Assembly (NCBI RefSeq): GCF_021018895.1
Contig: NC_079372.1
Coordinates: 20,045,237-20,109,236 of the forward strand
DNA length: 64,000 nucleotides
Reading direction: 5' to 3'
Source: Seriola aureovittata
Lineage: Eukaryota > Chordata > Actinopteri > Carangiformes > Carangidae
Part shown: positions 49,055 to 60,900 of the stretch, piece by piece
Layout of the letters: every line of letters starts with the position of its first letter
How positions within the stretch are numbered: position 1 is the stretch's first letter
Notes under the pieces: generated by a model
Seen by the model: only the letters and a program-made list of their open reading frames with translations
What the model was told of the DNA's origin: nothing
The model's database searches: none
Position numbers and translations under genes: made by a program

Positions 49055-49795
49055 AGGCCCCGTTCAGACCTGGTATTAACGTGTGTCTCGGTGGACAAGC
49101 GGACAACTCTACGTTCAGGTGTGAACGCACCAGGACACGTCTGAGAACCGGTCACTCGGACCACATTCGGAGTTGGTCTGAACCACATGTGGCCGCCTAC
49201 TCTCCTCTGCCAGAGTCTGATTAGTCTGAAAATATATACAGACTTCTCACAGTGTTTCCAATACATTGATTTATTCGTGGTGACCAGCCACAATATCATC
49301 ATTAATCTTTGTTTTTTCCCTTTTCACTTTTTTTAAGTGGTTTAAATCTTATTTCATTATAGAGCTGTGCCACGCATTAATTCCTCATCTCGCTCTTGCT
49401 ATTCTGCTCTATTCTCCTCTGCCTTCATTTAATCTTGCACTTTAATGAGATATTATCTATTGTATAATGTTTTTTCTCATGCTGTTTTCTTATTCTTTTT
49501 AATTCTCTTTTTATGCTTCTTTTATTTCTCTTAAGCACTTTTCCTCTGTGTATGATAATGTGCTTTACAAATAAATGTACCTCGCTCTCTCTCTCTCTCA
49601 CAAACACATAACAACACACCTGTCTGTCACTCAGACTGTTTAAAAACAACAACACATTTGGTCTTTGCAGCAGAAATGATGCATGTGTTTATCTCATTAC
49701 AGAGCGGGGGAAGTGAGATCCAATCACAAGACCGGATGTGATGTGATCAGATTAGAGAGAGAGACTCATGTTAACACCAGGTCTGAACGAGGCCT
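49055..49795. mobile_element. DNA transposon with 29-bp terminal inverted repeats
   Basis: The left end AGGCCCCGTTCAGACCTGGT continues as ATTAACGTG. The reverse-complemented right end, AGGCCTCGTTCAGACCTGGT, continues as GTTAACATG, three mismatches in 29. The 741-bp interior lacks a transposase and contains, near 49530-49580, a retroposon-like tail (GTGCTTTACAAATAAATGTA). A target duplication is not obvious. Confidence 0.75.
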
Positions 49796-50979
49796 ACGAT
49801 GATTGTTTGAGTGTTCAGCCGAATTGTAGAGTGTAAGGCAACTGCTAAACAGAAAAATAGTGTTTCATTTAGTTTAAAGACATTTCCTCCAGTTCAGTCA
49901 AGGTTGTCCAAAAAAGCAACATTGTCATTGCAGAAGAAGTTCTTTTCTTCGCCTTGCAATGAGAGCATTTCCATGCGGACACGGACACAGCAGCAGTTCT
50001 CTAATCAGTGTTTAAAAGGACAGATTGTATCACATGCGTTCCCGCCCACTGACTCTAATTTGCAGGGAAACTAAAGAGGTTTCATTTAGGATTTTGTGAT
50101 TCTCAATCTTAAGTAAAGCTTTAATATTATGGGCTATTTTAAAAAGCATTGAGCTACACTTGCTCTCAGTCAAAAGGCTATTTGTCAAACATGGTCCTAA
50201 GCCGCTGAATGACGACTAGTGCAGAGGGGGGGTGTTCTGTTGCTCTGATGTTGGCCAGATCTTATTGTACATGTACGATGTCACCAACTGCTGGTGTAAA
50301 CTGAAAACAAGAAGCTAAGACAAATTGTCGCTTCACACAGATGTAATCCTTACTTGATATTTACCCACAATAAAAAATACACATCTGCTGATGCAGACAC
50401 AAACACCAATACTGAGACAACGTCACCCACTCAGCTGAGTTATTTTGTTCCCACTTCCTTTCTAAATTGGAAATAAAACAGAAAGTTATGATATTAACAA
50501 ATTAAAACTACAATCTGTACCATTTAAAAAAAAAAAAGATTAACAGCAAAAACAATGTGCAAGTCTGCATGGAAGCCTCCGCTCGTCTCTGGAGAGGAGG
50601 AAAAGGCAAGTCTGTCGCATTTCCTGAAAGGGTTTCTTTTCTTTTTTTTTTAATCTGAGTGACAGCATTTAAATAGTAAAGCAAGATCTTAGATAATCGA
50701 CACAGGCATGAGCATGTCATGTAACAGTGCAAGTGTTAAATATCCAGGCATTCCTCATTCTCTCGGGCTAATGTACACTGTGGATGTGAGCGTCATTCAG
50801 TGAAGAAATGTGTGGCCTTAAACAAACCAAAACTCCCAAAACTGAATAACACACACATACACAACTGTCAATGATTACTCATGGATGCTGTACAGTGCTG
50901 TACATTCGCTAATCTACAATTATACCACAGTTAGGGTACAGTATCACATCATGTAACTGGTATTAAGCCAGGAGTGACT

Positions 50980-50985
50980 TTTATT
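50980..50985 (-). terminator. plekhm2: Candidate polyadenylation signal of plekhm2
   Basis: TTTATT on the plus strand (AATAAA on the transcript strand) about 950 bases beyond the stop codon. This would give a 3' untranslated region of roughly 1 kb; other sites are possible. Confidence 0.35.
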
Positions 50986-51028
50986 GTCACACAGCTGTGT
51001 AAGTTGTGCAAGAGAGAGAGCGTTACTG

Positions 51029-51034
51029 ATATAT

Positions 51035-51074
<40 letters not shown>

Positions 51075-51099
51075 ACATATACATATATACATATACATG
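51029..51099. repeat. (CA)n/(TA)n compound microsatellite
   Basis: CA units pass into TA units and then ACATATAC variants. It lies in the presumed 3' untranslated region of plekhm2. Confidence 0.9.
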
Positions 51100-51892
51100 T
51101 ATAATTTGTGAGTGTGTGTGCGCAAGGCAAGGAGTGTGAACTTTTCCACATTGCAGACAAGCAGCAACTGCCCCCTTCATTTATGGCTTTCTCGACATTT
51201 ATCATATCAACATCCAGATCGATCATTAATAATTCTCTCATCTCAGCTTCCACACTCTACTAGATATGTAGTTTTTCACTAACTCAAAGTCTTATCAGTA
51301 CGTAACAGTTCATTTTAAAATGGATTATCCACTGGGGAAAACAGTTTACTTGTGTAGACAAAGTTCTCAGAGTAAAAATGACTCTCTTCTGAATGTTTAA
51401 GTGCAGGATGTTTCCCATGACACGACCACTGTGCCTTTTACATCTATCCATCATCATTTCCTACAGTGCTTTTTTCCCCATTGAGAGAGAACTTTATATC
51501 ACATCATGTAACATTAAACTTTTCCTTGATTCAGCATATTTTTCTACATTGTCGTTCTGTCTGAAGAACCTCTACTACAGGAATAACGGTCATGTAAATA
51601 GAACACACTGCCTCTCTACTGGAGGTCCATTTCATTTCAAGTGAGAACGTCTCACTGCTGCATCTTTGCGATGTGATGCGCCACATGCTTTGTTGCTCCT
51701 GCAGGACGTTTCTCTGATAGAAACATTTAGAAGCCCGTCACAAACTAACGCCACAGCTGATTGGTTTATCTAAGTCTTTCAGCTCAGAGCTGTGAATGGT
51801 TTGACTCACTCTCTATCCTGGAACTACATCAGACTGTCTGATCAGTCTGTCAGTGGTTACCCACAGGTTAGTGTATGTGTGCCTATGTGTGC

Positions 51893-51929
51893 GTGTGTGT
51901 GTCTGTGTGTGTGTGTGTGTGTGTGTGTC
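51893..51929. repeat. (GT)n microsatellite directly after the plekhm2 stop codon
   Basis: A GT tract with one CTG interruption, starting three bases from the TGA. In the transcript it would be a CA-rich tract at the very start of the 3' untranslated region. Confidence 0.92.
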
Positions 51930-51931
51930 CG

Positions 51932-54900
51932 TCAGCACCAGGGTTCACGCTGGGCTCTGCCTCGGGCCAGACTGTCTGCCCTCTGCCAGGCGCTCTTCAT
52001 CAGGCTGAGGGCCTCGCTACAGCGCTTCTGCACCGATGGATCAGACACGACTCTGTGGGGAAGGTCGACCTGTGCACAGTGAGGACAGAAGACACTTCTC
52101 AAACACTGGCTTGAGTCAAACCAGATCTGTGATCATCTTTAACTCAGTATGCAGCAAAATGTATTTGTCTTTTTTATTTGTAGGAATGTTTTATGTTTTA
52201 TGTTACCTGCCTAAATTAGCATTTCTGCTACAATTGTAATATCACTGTACTGTCCCTTTAACCTATGATAATGAAAGACTGCAGTATCTTCTGACCTGGA
52301 AAACAGCTTTCCATGTTCTGTCTAACGCCTCCAGCAGTCTATCTCTCTCTTCACAGCCGCTGAAGTACAAAATCCATGGAGGGAGGAACTGAGACCGATC
52401 TGCTGCAAACTCCTGGACACAAGACAGAGGGAGAAAGTGGGGAGGCTCTTAAACATAAGAGAATTATGTTCCTCGTAGCACAGGGTGAGTCTATAATGTA
52501 TCATGCTGGGTTAAATATTATTTTGTTACAAACTCAAAACAGAAATACAGAAGGTATTTAATGACAAAACACCTCATCAATACACCTTGTCTCATCTAAA
52601 CCTTAGACCTATCAGAGACACCTGACCTGTAAAGCTGAACACCACTGACACAAGTTTACAGTTTGTTTAGTATAAACTGCAGTGAGATGTATAATGTGTG
52701 CAGGCAATGGGAGCTGGAACTACTTTATTTGCATTAGCTTACTGAGGTGCTGTTTCCTCTAAAAGGGTTTGGTTGAATTAATTCAGTTTTTAACTTAATG
52801 TTCATTTGCTTACAAAATAATCCTGAATGAATCCTGAATGTGTCATGTACATCACACATGAATGAGTACGTTTGACTCACGATGACGCAGTACTCCTTGT
52901 CGGCCTCCGTGCTGACGGTGGTGACGTCAGAGATGTCGACGCTGCCGAGCGAACGGAAGAAGCTCGTCTGACAGTCCTGATGGCAGGTCAGCAGCTTCCT
53001 GTCTGTGACCACCAGGCAGCATGGGATACATGGGGTGGGGGCCACACCCTGAGGGATGACCTGGAGATGATATGGTTGTAGTTTAATTATACCTCGAGCA
53101 TGGACGGTGCATGTGACAAACTGATGGAAGGTATTTAGTTTGACAGTATTTACATACAGAACAAAGTTAAATGGTTTTATTTTGAAGGGTTTATATAAAC
53201 TCTGTAAACCCTGTGTGCACCACTGAAAACATCCATCACTGTCTTCCAGTGTCTCTAAAGACACCAGCTGCGTTTCCATCAACATATTTTTATATTTAAG
53301 TATCGCAGAAGAAAAAATAAATTGCTCAAAAAAAGTTTTTACACTTGCTTTGCCTGTTTGTGAAAAGAGTTAATGAGCTTTATGGGAGATGGAAACACTT
53401 TTTCTGAATAAGTTCTGACGTGGCAAACATTCAACTCACATGAGTGATCAGCTGTTTCTGCTTCTAGAGAAGATGAAGAAGAAGAAGAAGAAGATGAAAA
53501 AAGAATTAAAAAATTCCTCAAGCCCCCTCTGCATTTTCTCTCATAGATGGCCAAGACAACTGGTTGTGTTCCTTCTTCTTCTTCGAGGTTGTCATAACAA
53601 CTTGTTTTGTTTCCAGTTCGCGACCTCTACTTCTTCTACTCTGTTTATTACAGCCATGTGTAACGTAGCCTTTACCGCCACCTTTAGATGACGCTATGCA
53701 GCCTAGTTTGTTCGCTCCAAACCAGTTCATGAAAACGCACCTAATTAATACTTTCTTTTTTTTTTTTCACATTTCAAAACATTGCTTCTAAGTCACTTGA
53801 CAATTATACGTTACCATGACTACGGAGATAAATACAATACTTGAAATATGAAAATACATGGTGTGTGCAGTGTGCGACTATCCCCCCTCACCCCTTTGGA
53901 GACGGACTGGCAGAGCAGCTGCATCCAGTCGGCCATGTCCTGCTCGTTGTTGGCGCTGAGCTCCAGTGGGGGGCGCTCTGTCAGGATGACTTGGAAGGCG
54001 TGGGGACGCTCTGTGCTGTTGGAGCGACGGCAGCCTCCGCAGTGCTCCCCTCTGCACAAAGAGCATGAAAATACAGCAGTGAGCACGGCGTAGTTTACAG
54101 TAACCATCTCCGGTATCGTGTTTCAGACACTTGGATCTCACCCCATAGTGACAGACAGCAGCGGGATCACGTCAGTTCTCTCTGCATACATGTAAAGAAT
54201 CCCATTGCTGCAAGAAGAGAGGAAGGCTGTTTGTATTCATCTAATCAGAAGCTCATTACATTATAGTATAAATATATAGCATTTTTAATATAATTATAAT
54301 GCATTATAAGCGTGAAAGAACACATCGATATCTAATGTAGATGAGCCTACAGATAACTAACACTAACAGACCAGACTGCAGCCTCGTGCCTGTGTTTTAT
54401 GATCGGTGGCTACCTCTGGGCAGCTTTTCTCTACACACAAAACAGAGCTCGAGCTTTGAGTGTGTCTTACAGTGGCAGATGGTGAAAGGAGTGAAAAGCC
54501 AAAGGAAATATCACTTCCAATATGTTTGGCATCTTTCAGGGTGAAGCTGGGACGTAAAAACTGACAATTATGGTAAATGTGTTCTACACTTTTTTGGCAG
54601 GAAACACACACAAACACACACACATACACACACACACACACACACAGTTTGTTGAAATGCCATAATATTACAATGGGATGTGACATGAATGCTTATGTTT
54701 TTGTGAGAGAAAGTGACACTGGAAACACTTTATAATGTCACGTGTTTGAAGGTCGTATCGAATCCAACCAACGTGTCTTTAAACGAACATAAATACCAGT
54801 AGAAAAGGAGACCGACGGGTTTGACCTGTCTGTACCTGAGGACAAGGTAGCAGCTTTTCCACAGCTCTTTGCCCAGGTAGGTGGTTCCAGACCGGTACTG

Positions 54901-57900
54901 CAGGATCCCTTCCTTGGTGCTGAAAGGTGCTCCAGAGCTTGGTGGGCCACCTTGTGGAGACAGAGTCATGTCCATAGGATCCTCCCAGTGGACCAGTGAG
55001 TAGAGTTGGATGGACACTTCTGATACCTGGAAAAACAGGGAGGCATTAGGTCATCAGTCTTTGAATATGAGAGTGATAAATCAGGGAGGACCAAACAATG
55101 TTTTGCATGACTTACTTTAAACCGTGTGACATTTTCATTACTGATGACTTCCAAAGAATAAAGCAGTATTTTAGATTTCTGAATTCTGTTATTTTCTACT
55201 TTCTGGACAGCCAGTTTTAAAATTAATTTAGGATATGAAAACTGAGTTAGGTATTTATCAGAGTGAACATAATGTTTGCAGATGGTGACACAGTCCAAAG
55301 AAAATCTGCACGGTGTTACTCTGCATTTTTCAAGTAATTTATCTTGTCATTTTTACAAGCTGTGGATCATAAATCCATCTAAAAAAATATATGTGCAGCT
55401 GTCAGTTATAGTCTGACAGACAGCAAGCTGTAACTGAAAATCGTCTTGTGTAAGATTTTCCTAACAGCTGTTTCTTTTACTGTTTCTAGTTTCTAGTGCA
55501 GTGGGAGAAGTCTGACCTGTGGTGCAGAGCGACTATAAGTTCAACATTTCTTTACCTCACAGTGAGACTCCTGGGAGACAAACTTATTGAGAGCCAGTTT
55601 TTCCATGGTGGCATCGGTCAGAACCGAGGGGTAAGGAGGCTCACGGCAACCCTTCACCATGGCTGACTTCAGCACAGACAGGAACCAGCTGTATCAAAGA
55701 AGAAGGGTGATCTGGATGAGGTCAGAGGACGCCATTTGTGATGTGTCCTGTATTGCTCAATAAAGTCAATAGTCTCGTTCTAATATTATGCAAAAATACA
55801 ACTTTAACAAAGTATTGGTTGTAATAGACTAGATTCATGGTTGAATCTATGAAGTTCACATTCTAATGCATTGAATAATCAGAGTCAGAGTATTACATAG
55901 GTATAACTGTACACTAACAAAGTCAGTGAGGCATCAGCTGTGTCCAATAGGAACTTTCTTCGTCTGTTGGTGCAAACCACCGTCACTGTCTGTTGGTCAA
56001 GGCCCACCTACAGGAAAACAACATTACAACTAATTTATTAGACACAAAACTAACTCCATCGCTGCTCCATCACCCCAGCTGTAAAAGTCTGCATGGTTCA
56101 TGAATATTATGCAATTAACTCTCGCCGTTACTAAGTCATACATGTTTGTAACATTAAGGAACTTTGAAATAAGAGGACAATATGAAAATGAAGGCGAATG
56201 TTTACATATATAAAACAAACAACAGTCAAGTGCATTGACAAATGAGAGATAATAGTAAACTCTTGTTGTGCAGGACACTTACTGAAAGATAGTCCAGCTC
56301 ATTATAAGAAACAGCATCTTCAACTGTGTAGGGTTTCTCTGCTGCGCCTGTGAAGAAAATCAAACGTCGATAAAGTTCCTTTCTTACCTTCAGAATAATC
56401 TTATCTCTCTGGTTTGCCGGTACAAGTGGACACTGTTTATGTAAAGATAAAAAACCATTGTAATGTCCAACTTACGATTTGAACCGTTCCACCCCACATT
56501 ATAAAACAAAGCCAATGCATGCTGGGTCTTCAGCCACTCACCCTTCCTTAGCAGGTAAATGTAACAGTCAGTCAGGAGCAGGTAGAGGGGCTGCAGGTCC
56601 CCCTCCATGTGGCCTGTGCTCATCCTCACCATCTGAAAACACAAAGATAAAATGTTCTGGGTCCTGGTGACTGGTACAAGCCTGTAGCATGTTACCATAA
56701 ATATAGCAGACGGACTGTAGACATACATAGATACTGATCCATGACTTGACGTTGGATTTTATGAATAATGAACAAACCAGAGCCATTTTTACACTAAATA
56801 CATCCGCGTTTCTTGTTTACACACAGAATGGTGCAATGTGTGAAATTGTGTGATTTTTTTTTTTTTCTTCTTAACTGACACCAGACAGTTAAATTACTAC
56901 AGCTTGAGTAAACGCGGTGAGAAAGCAACTGGCAATCTGAGCCTTGCAACACTTCCACTGAGCAACAAACCACGTCTTTAATATCAGAACCAGCATGAGT
57001 GAAACAACACACAAACTGGTGTGAAGATGTGAGAAAGAGGACGACTTGTCAAATCAATCAAGTTCCTTTACATGACACCAACATACTGCTGTGAAGCCAT
57101 TAAAAGAAATGTGGAATGTCACTACTTTCAAAATGAATAAAATAAAAATAACTCTCTCTCGTCTTCACCTTGAAGAGCTGCTCCTCATTCTCTCTGAATA
57201 CATGGATCATAAGAAGCAGCAAGTGGTTGTTGTCCACCCTGAAATATCAAAAGTGGAGAACATTAGATATTGGACAACATTACAACAGCAAACAGCTGAT
57301 TGTGAAGAAGCTTCTTACTTAAACTCTGCAGGGTGAGAACTTTCTGAGGGACTGAGCTTCTGCTCTTGTTGTTGTTGTTGTGCTTCCTCAGTAAACGTGT
57401 TCTGGTCTGTTTCCACTCCTTCTACGCCTTCCTCCTCCTGCCTCACGTCGGGCTCCGGTCCTGCTTTCTTTTTTGCCTCTCCTTCATTTTCAAGGCCACC
57501 TGAAAGAGTCTGCGGCTGGCTAAGCTCTGTAGAGTCATTGCAGCCACCACCTGTGGGAGCAGAGTCTGGACCGTTGGGGGTAAAGCAGCATAATTCTGTA
57601 GGCGCAGGAGAGGCCTGCAGGAACCTGGGGCTTGTGGCCAGAGTGGAGTGAGACGTCTTTCCTCGGGCCGGGTCAGGTGGTTCACCGCCTGAGTCCTCAC
57701 GAAAGGGCTGCTGAGCGGGGGGCTCGGGGCCCTGGTCACAGCCTTCACTAGTTTTCCCCTCCTCCGGGCGCTCCCAGGGCTCCTCCCTATCCAGAGCCCC
57801 GTTGAGTCGGTCCATGACGTCCCGGAGGGGTTGGCCCACACTGTCCATGGAGGTGTCCGTCATCTCTGGGAGGCGTAGGAGGTCGACTACCTCATCCTCG

Positions 57901-60900
57901 TCTCCTTCCTCCACAGCCTCTGATCCCACCCTGCCTCTCCTCAACTCTCCTTCGCCGCCCACATGGATTACAGTGCAGTTTAATGAATCCACATCCTCGG
58001 AGGCCAGGAGGCTGCCTTCCATGTCCATGTGATCAGAGGAGATCGAGTTATGGATGCTGCTGCTGGAATCTGTGGAGCCCTTCCCTCGTCGCTTCTTGGC
58101 TGGTTTCCTTCTTCTGGCCATCCTGGAACGACACAGTGGTTATCTGCGTTTCCTCGTCTCTAATCACAGTTTGATTAACGCTGCAGATACAACGTGACCT
58201 TCCTACTTTACCTGATGACCTCCAGCTCGTTGTTGGTGCTCTCCGTGTCATCTCCAGCGGCGGTGGCGTTGTGGCGGCTGGCCACGTGAACTGGCGTGAC
58301 GTCGGCCGAGGTGTTGGTGGTGTTGGTGTCAGAGTCCTCGTTGAAGGGGTTGTGTCTGGATGTGGGGCTGTGCAGAGGAGGATGAGCTGCTGCCTTCGCC
58401 TTGACAGTGCCGGTAGAAAGGACCATCATGTCACTAATGACTGTTTGGGGATCAGAGCCACTGGATCGTGGGCAGCTCGCCTGGTCGGTCAGGTCACCCT
58501 CTATCATGAGAAGTCACAAGAATAATAATGCAGAAGCAGCAGTTACCCACATTTACTTCTGTGTATTCAAAGAAATGCACTGAAGTTTTAGCACCGTCTC
58601 GCTGAGCTGAGCGACAGATGGAAACATCAAAGTTTTGTTTGAAAAAGTAATTTAGGGAAGAGTTGTTTCTACTCATATACATTTACGTTCGTACATCTAT
58701 TTCAATCAGTATCAGAGAGTCGACCAGCGAGACACTTTCACTAAAACTTAGTGTATTTCTTCATCAGCATTGCAAACAAATAAATGTTAGCGGCTGCAGT
58801 GTTCTTCAGGGTCAGAGAGGCACAAAATGCAGCGTTTATGGCATCGAGTAAATACACAGGCAGCAGCTTTTCTTTGCAGTGGCACAGGCCTAGGTCACGG
58901 GTCATGCACAACAAATACTTGAATTAGAGAACTTCCAGAAATCTGTATTTTTTTGTTTTCATTCATCATGACTGGACTGACTGAAGTACAGCACAGACAG
59001 AGTCCCCAGAGACCTTTCTTTTATGTTGTTTCTACAAACTACTTTTATCAGCAGTCATGTTTTCATCAGAACTACAAAAAATGTAACAGCTTACAGCAAA
59101 CCAATGCGGTTGTATTGCACAGCAGTTACAGCTGAGGTGAACCTAGGCCAGTGCCACACATCGCACATGAAGAGAAGACATTACGAGAACAACAGCAGAC
59201 AGACAGACAGATACACAGTGTACTGAGACAGACTGGACGAGGTGAGTACCGGTTACGTCAGGCATTTATCTTGCTGTGGTAAATAACAAGGCCAAGTGAG
59301 CGCCAGGATCATTCCCCAGATGAGAAACACATGCAGAACATGACAGAAAACAGTTCCATGAACACACCCAACACTCCCCAGATAAACCATACTTACCAGT
59401 CAACTCACTGTGCAAGATGACGCGTTTTATTTTATTAATTATCTTTAATAAAACTTTTCTAAAAATGTATGTGCACTGTCACTTTTTACTGCAGCTACAG
59501 GTGCAGCAAACATCTCATCTCACTGCGCTGCAGAACAGAGAGGTTCAGGAGATCCTTCATTCCCACTGCCATCAGGCTATACAACACCTCAGCCAAAGGA
59601 AGTGGACTAATCTAATTATTATTGGTTTTTTTTATTATCATCAACAATGAGCTAATGGACACATGAATTTCCCGTAGGGGATAAATAAAGTATCTATCCA
59701 TCTAATGAGTGGAAAAGAAGCTTTTCAGTTACATCAACATTCGTGTTTCATGTTTCCTGTAATGGTCGAAGGGGTTTGTTTGTACAATAATAAATTAAGC
59801 TACAGGTTTCCTATTTAATCATAAAATCCAGTTACGCAGTAATCATAGTCATGTGTCACCCAATGTTGGATTCAAACACACATGCCAAAATCGAGGCAGG
59901 TGTAACCATGTCCCTTTCATCATGCTAGTTTTCATGTCTTCAGATCAGCAGTATGTTTTTACCAGCTAGCTGCATTTTACAATTAACATGTCTAATTACT
60001 GCTTAGAGTACCCAGCGAGAATTTTTAAGCGTAAGCTGTGGGATGGCCATGCCAGAGAGGAGGGAGGGAAGGAAGGAAGGAAGGAGGGAGGGAGGGGGGG
60101 GGGGGGGTTGACCAATGTCCCACCTTCCCAGTCTGCACTTGGCAATGACTGCAACACGGGGAAGATGTCACCGAAATCATAATCTAAAAAAAGGAGGGAT
60201 AACATTCAACATTAGAGAGATGGAGAGGAGAGAGGAGAGAGGAGAGACTGAGACAATGGCACAAAAACAGAAAAAAAATAACACGACATGTGGTTTTTCA
60301 AAATAACTGAATTGATGGAGAAAAATAGACAAGGGGGAACTAAAACAAGGGAACTGACTATGGGGAAAGCATTCACTGGGTGCTGCAATCACCCCCAGTG
60401 AGAACACTCTGTAACGGCCGGCCTCTGAACACCACGTGATCCGTTTGATAAAAATGCACTTTGGTGCTTGAGAGTCACAAGAGTCAATAAGGATCAATCC
60501 CACTTCTGCTTCCACATGCCATTAGCGTGACATCACCGTAGGACTTCCTGCCAAAGCATGAGTGTGTGCTCCGCACTCCAGCAGGGTCAGACCTCATCAT
60601 AAACCCAAAAATAAAGTCTGCCGTTCATTTCATAGTCATTCAGCAGTAATATTAATATAATGATAAGTGTCCAGATTAGAGCCATTTTAACAGCACATAG
60701 AACTAAACAAGATATTTGATGGGGGTCATTTAAAAAGGTGCTAAAATAGTGTAAATGCTGATTAAGTGAAGCAGGGGAGCAAATAGGGAGGGAGTGAACC
60801 TACCTTCACTGGAGGGGGCTATGGCACTGTCATCCCACTCCAGGTTGGTGGAGGTGAGGGAGGTAAAGGAGTGCAGGGACAAGCTGTCTGAACTGGGCAG

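Larger units (their letters stand above)
44910..50970. other. Intergenic region between ano7 and the plekhm2 3' end
   Basis: No protein gene is recognised. It holds the (GGA)n tract, a lone hAT-like terminus (CAGTGGTTTCCAAACTTTTT near 46706), a Tc1-like relic, a TIR-bounded element at 49055-49795, and a GGCTGGGTATCATCTGAATG repeat fragment near 48858. The ano7 promoter should lie near its left end. Confidence 0.5.
58501..60123. other. plekhm2: plekhm2 intron between exons 7 and 8
   Basis: About 1.6 kb, the longest intron of the visible gene. It contains the LINE 3' end at 59526-59703 and the purine-rich tract next to the exon 7 donor. No further exon is evident. Confidence 0.6.

Noticed and set aside
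60730..60803. Extension of the plekhm2 exon past its donor (residues after APSSEGRF)
   Set aside because: A good donor at 60803 joins in phase to the next exon, giving SSEDYDFGD, as in human PLEKHM2.
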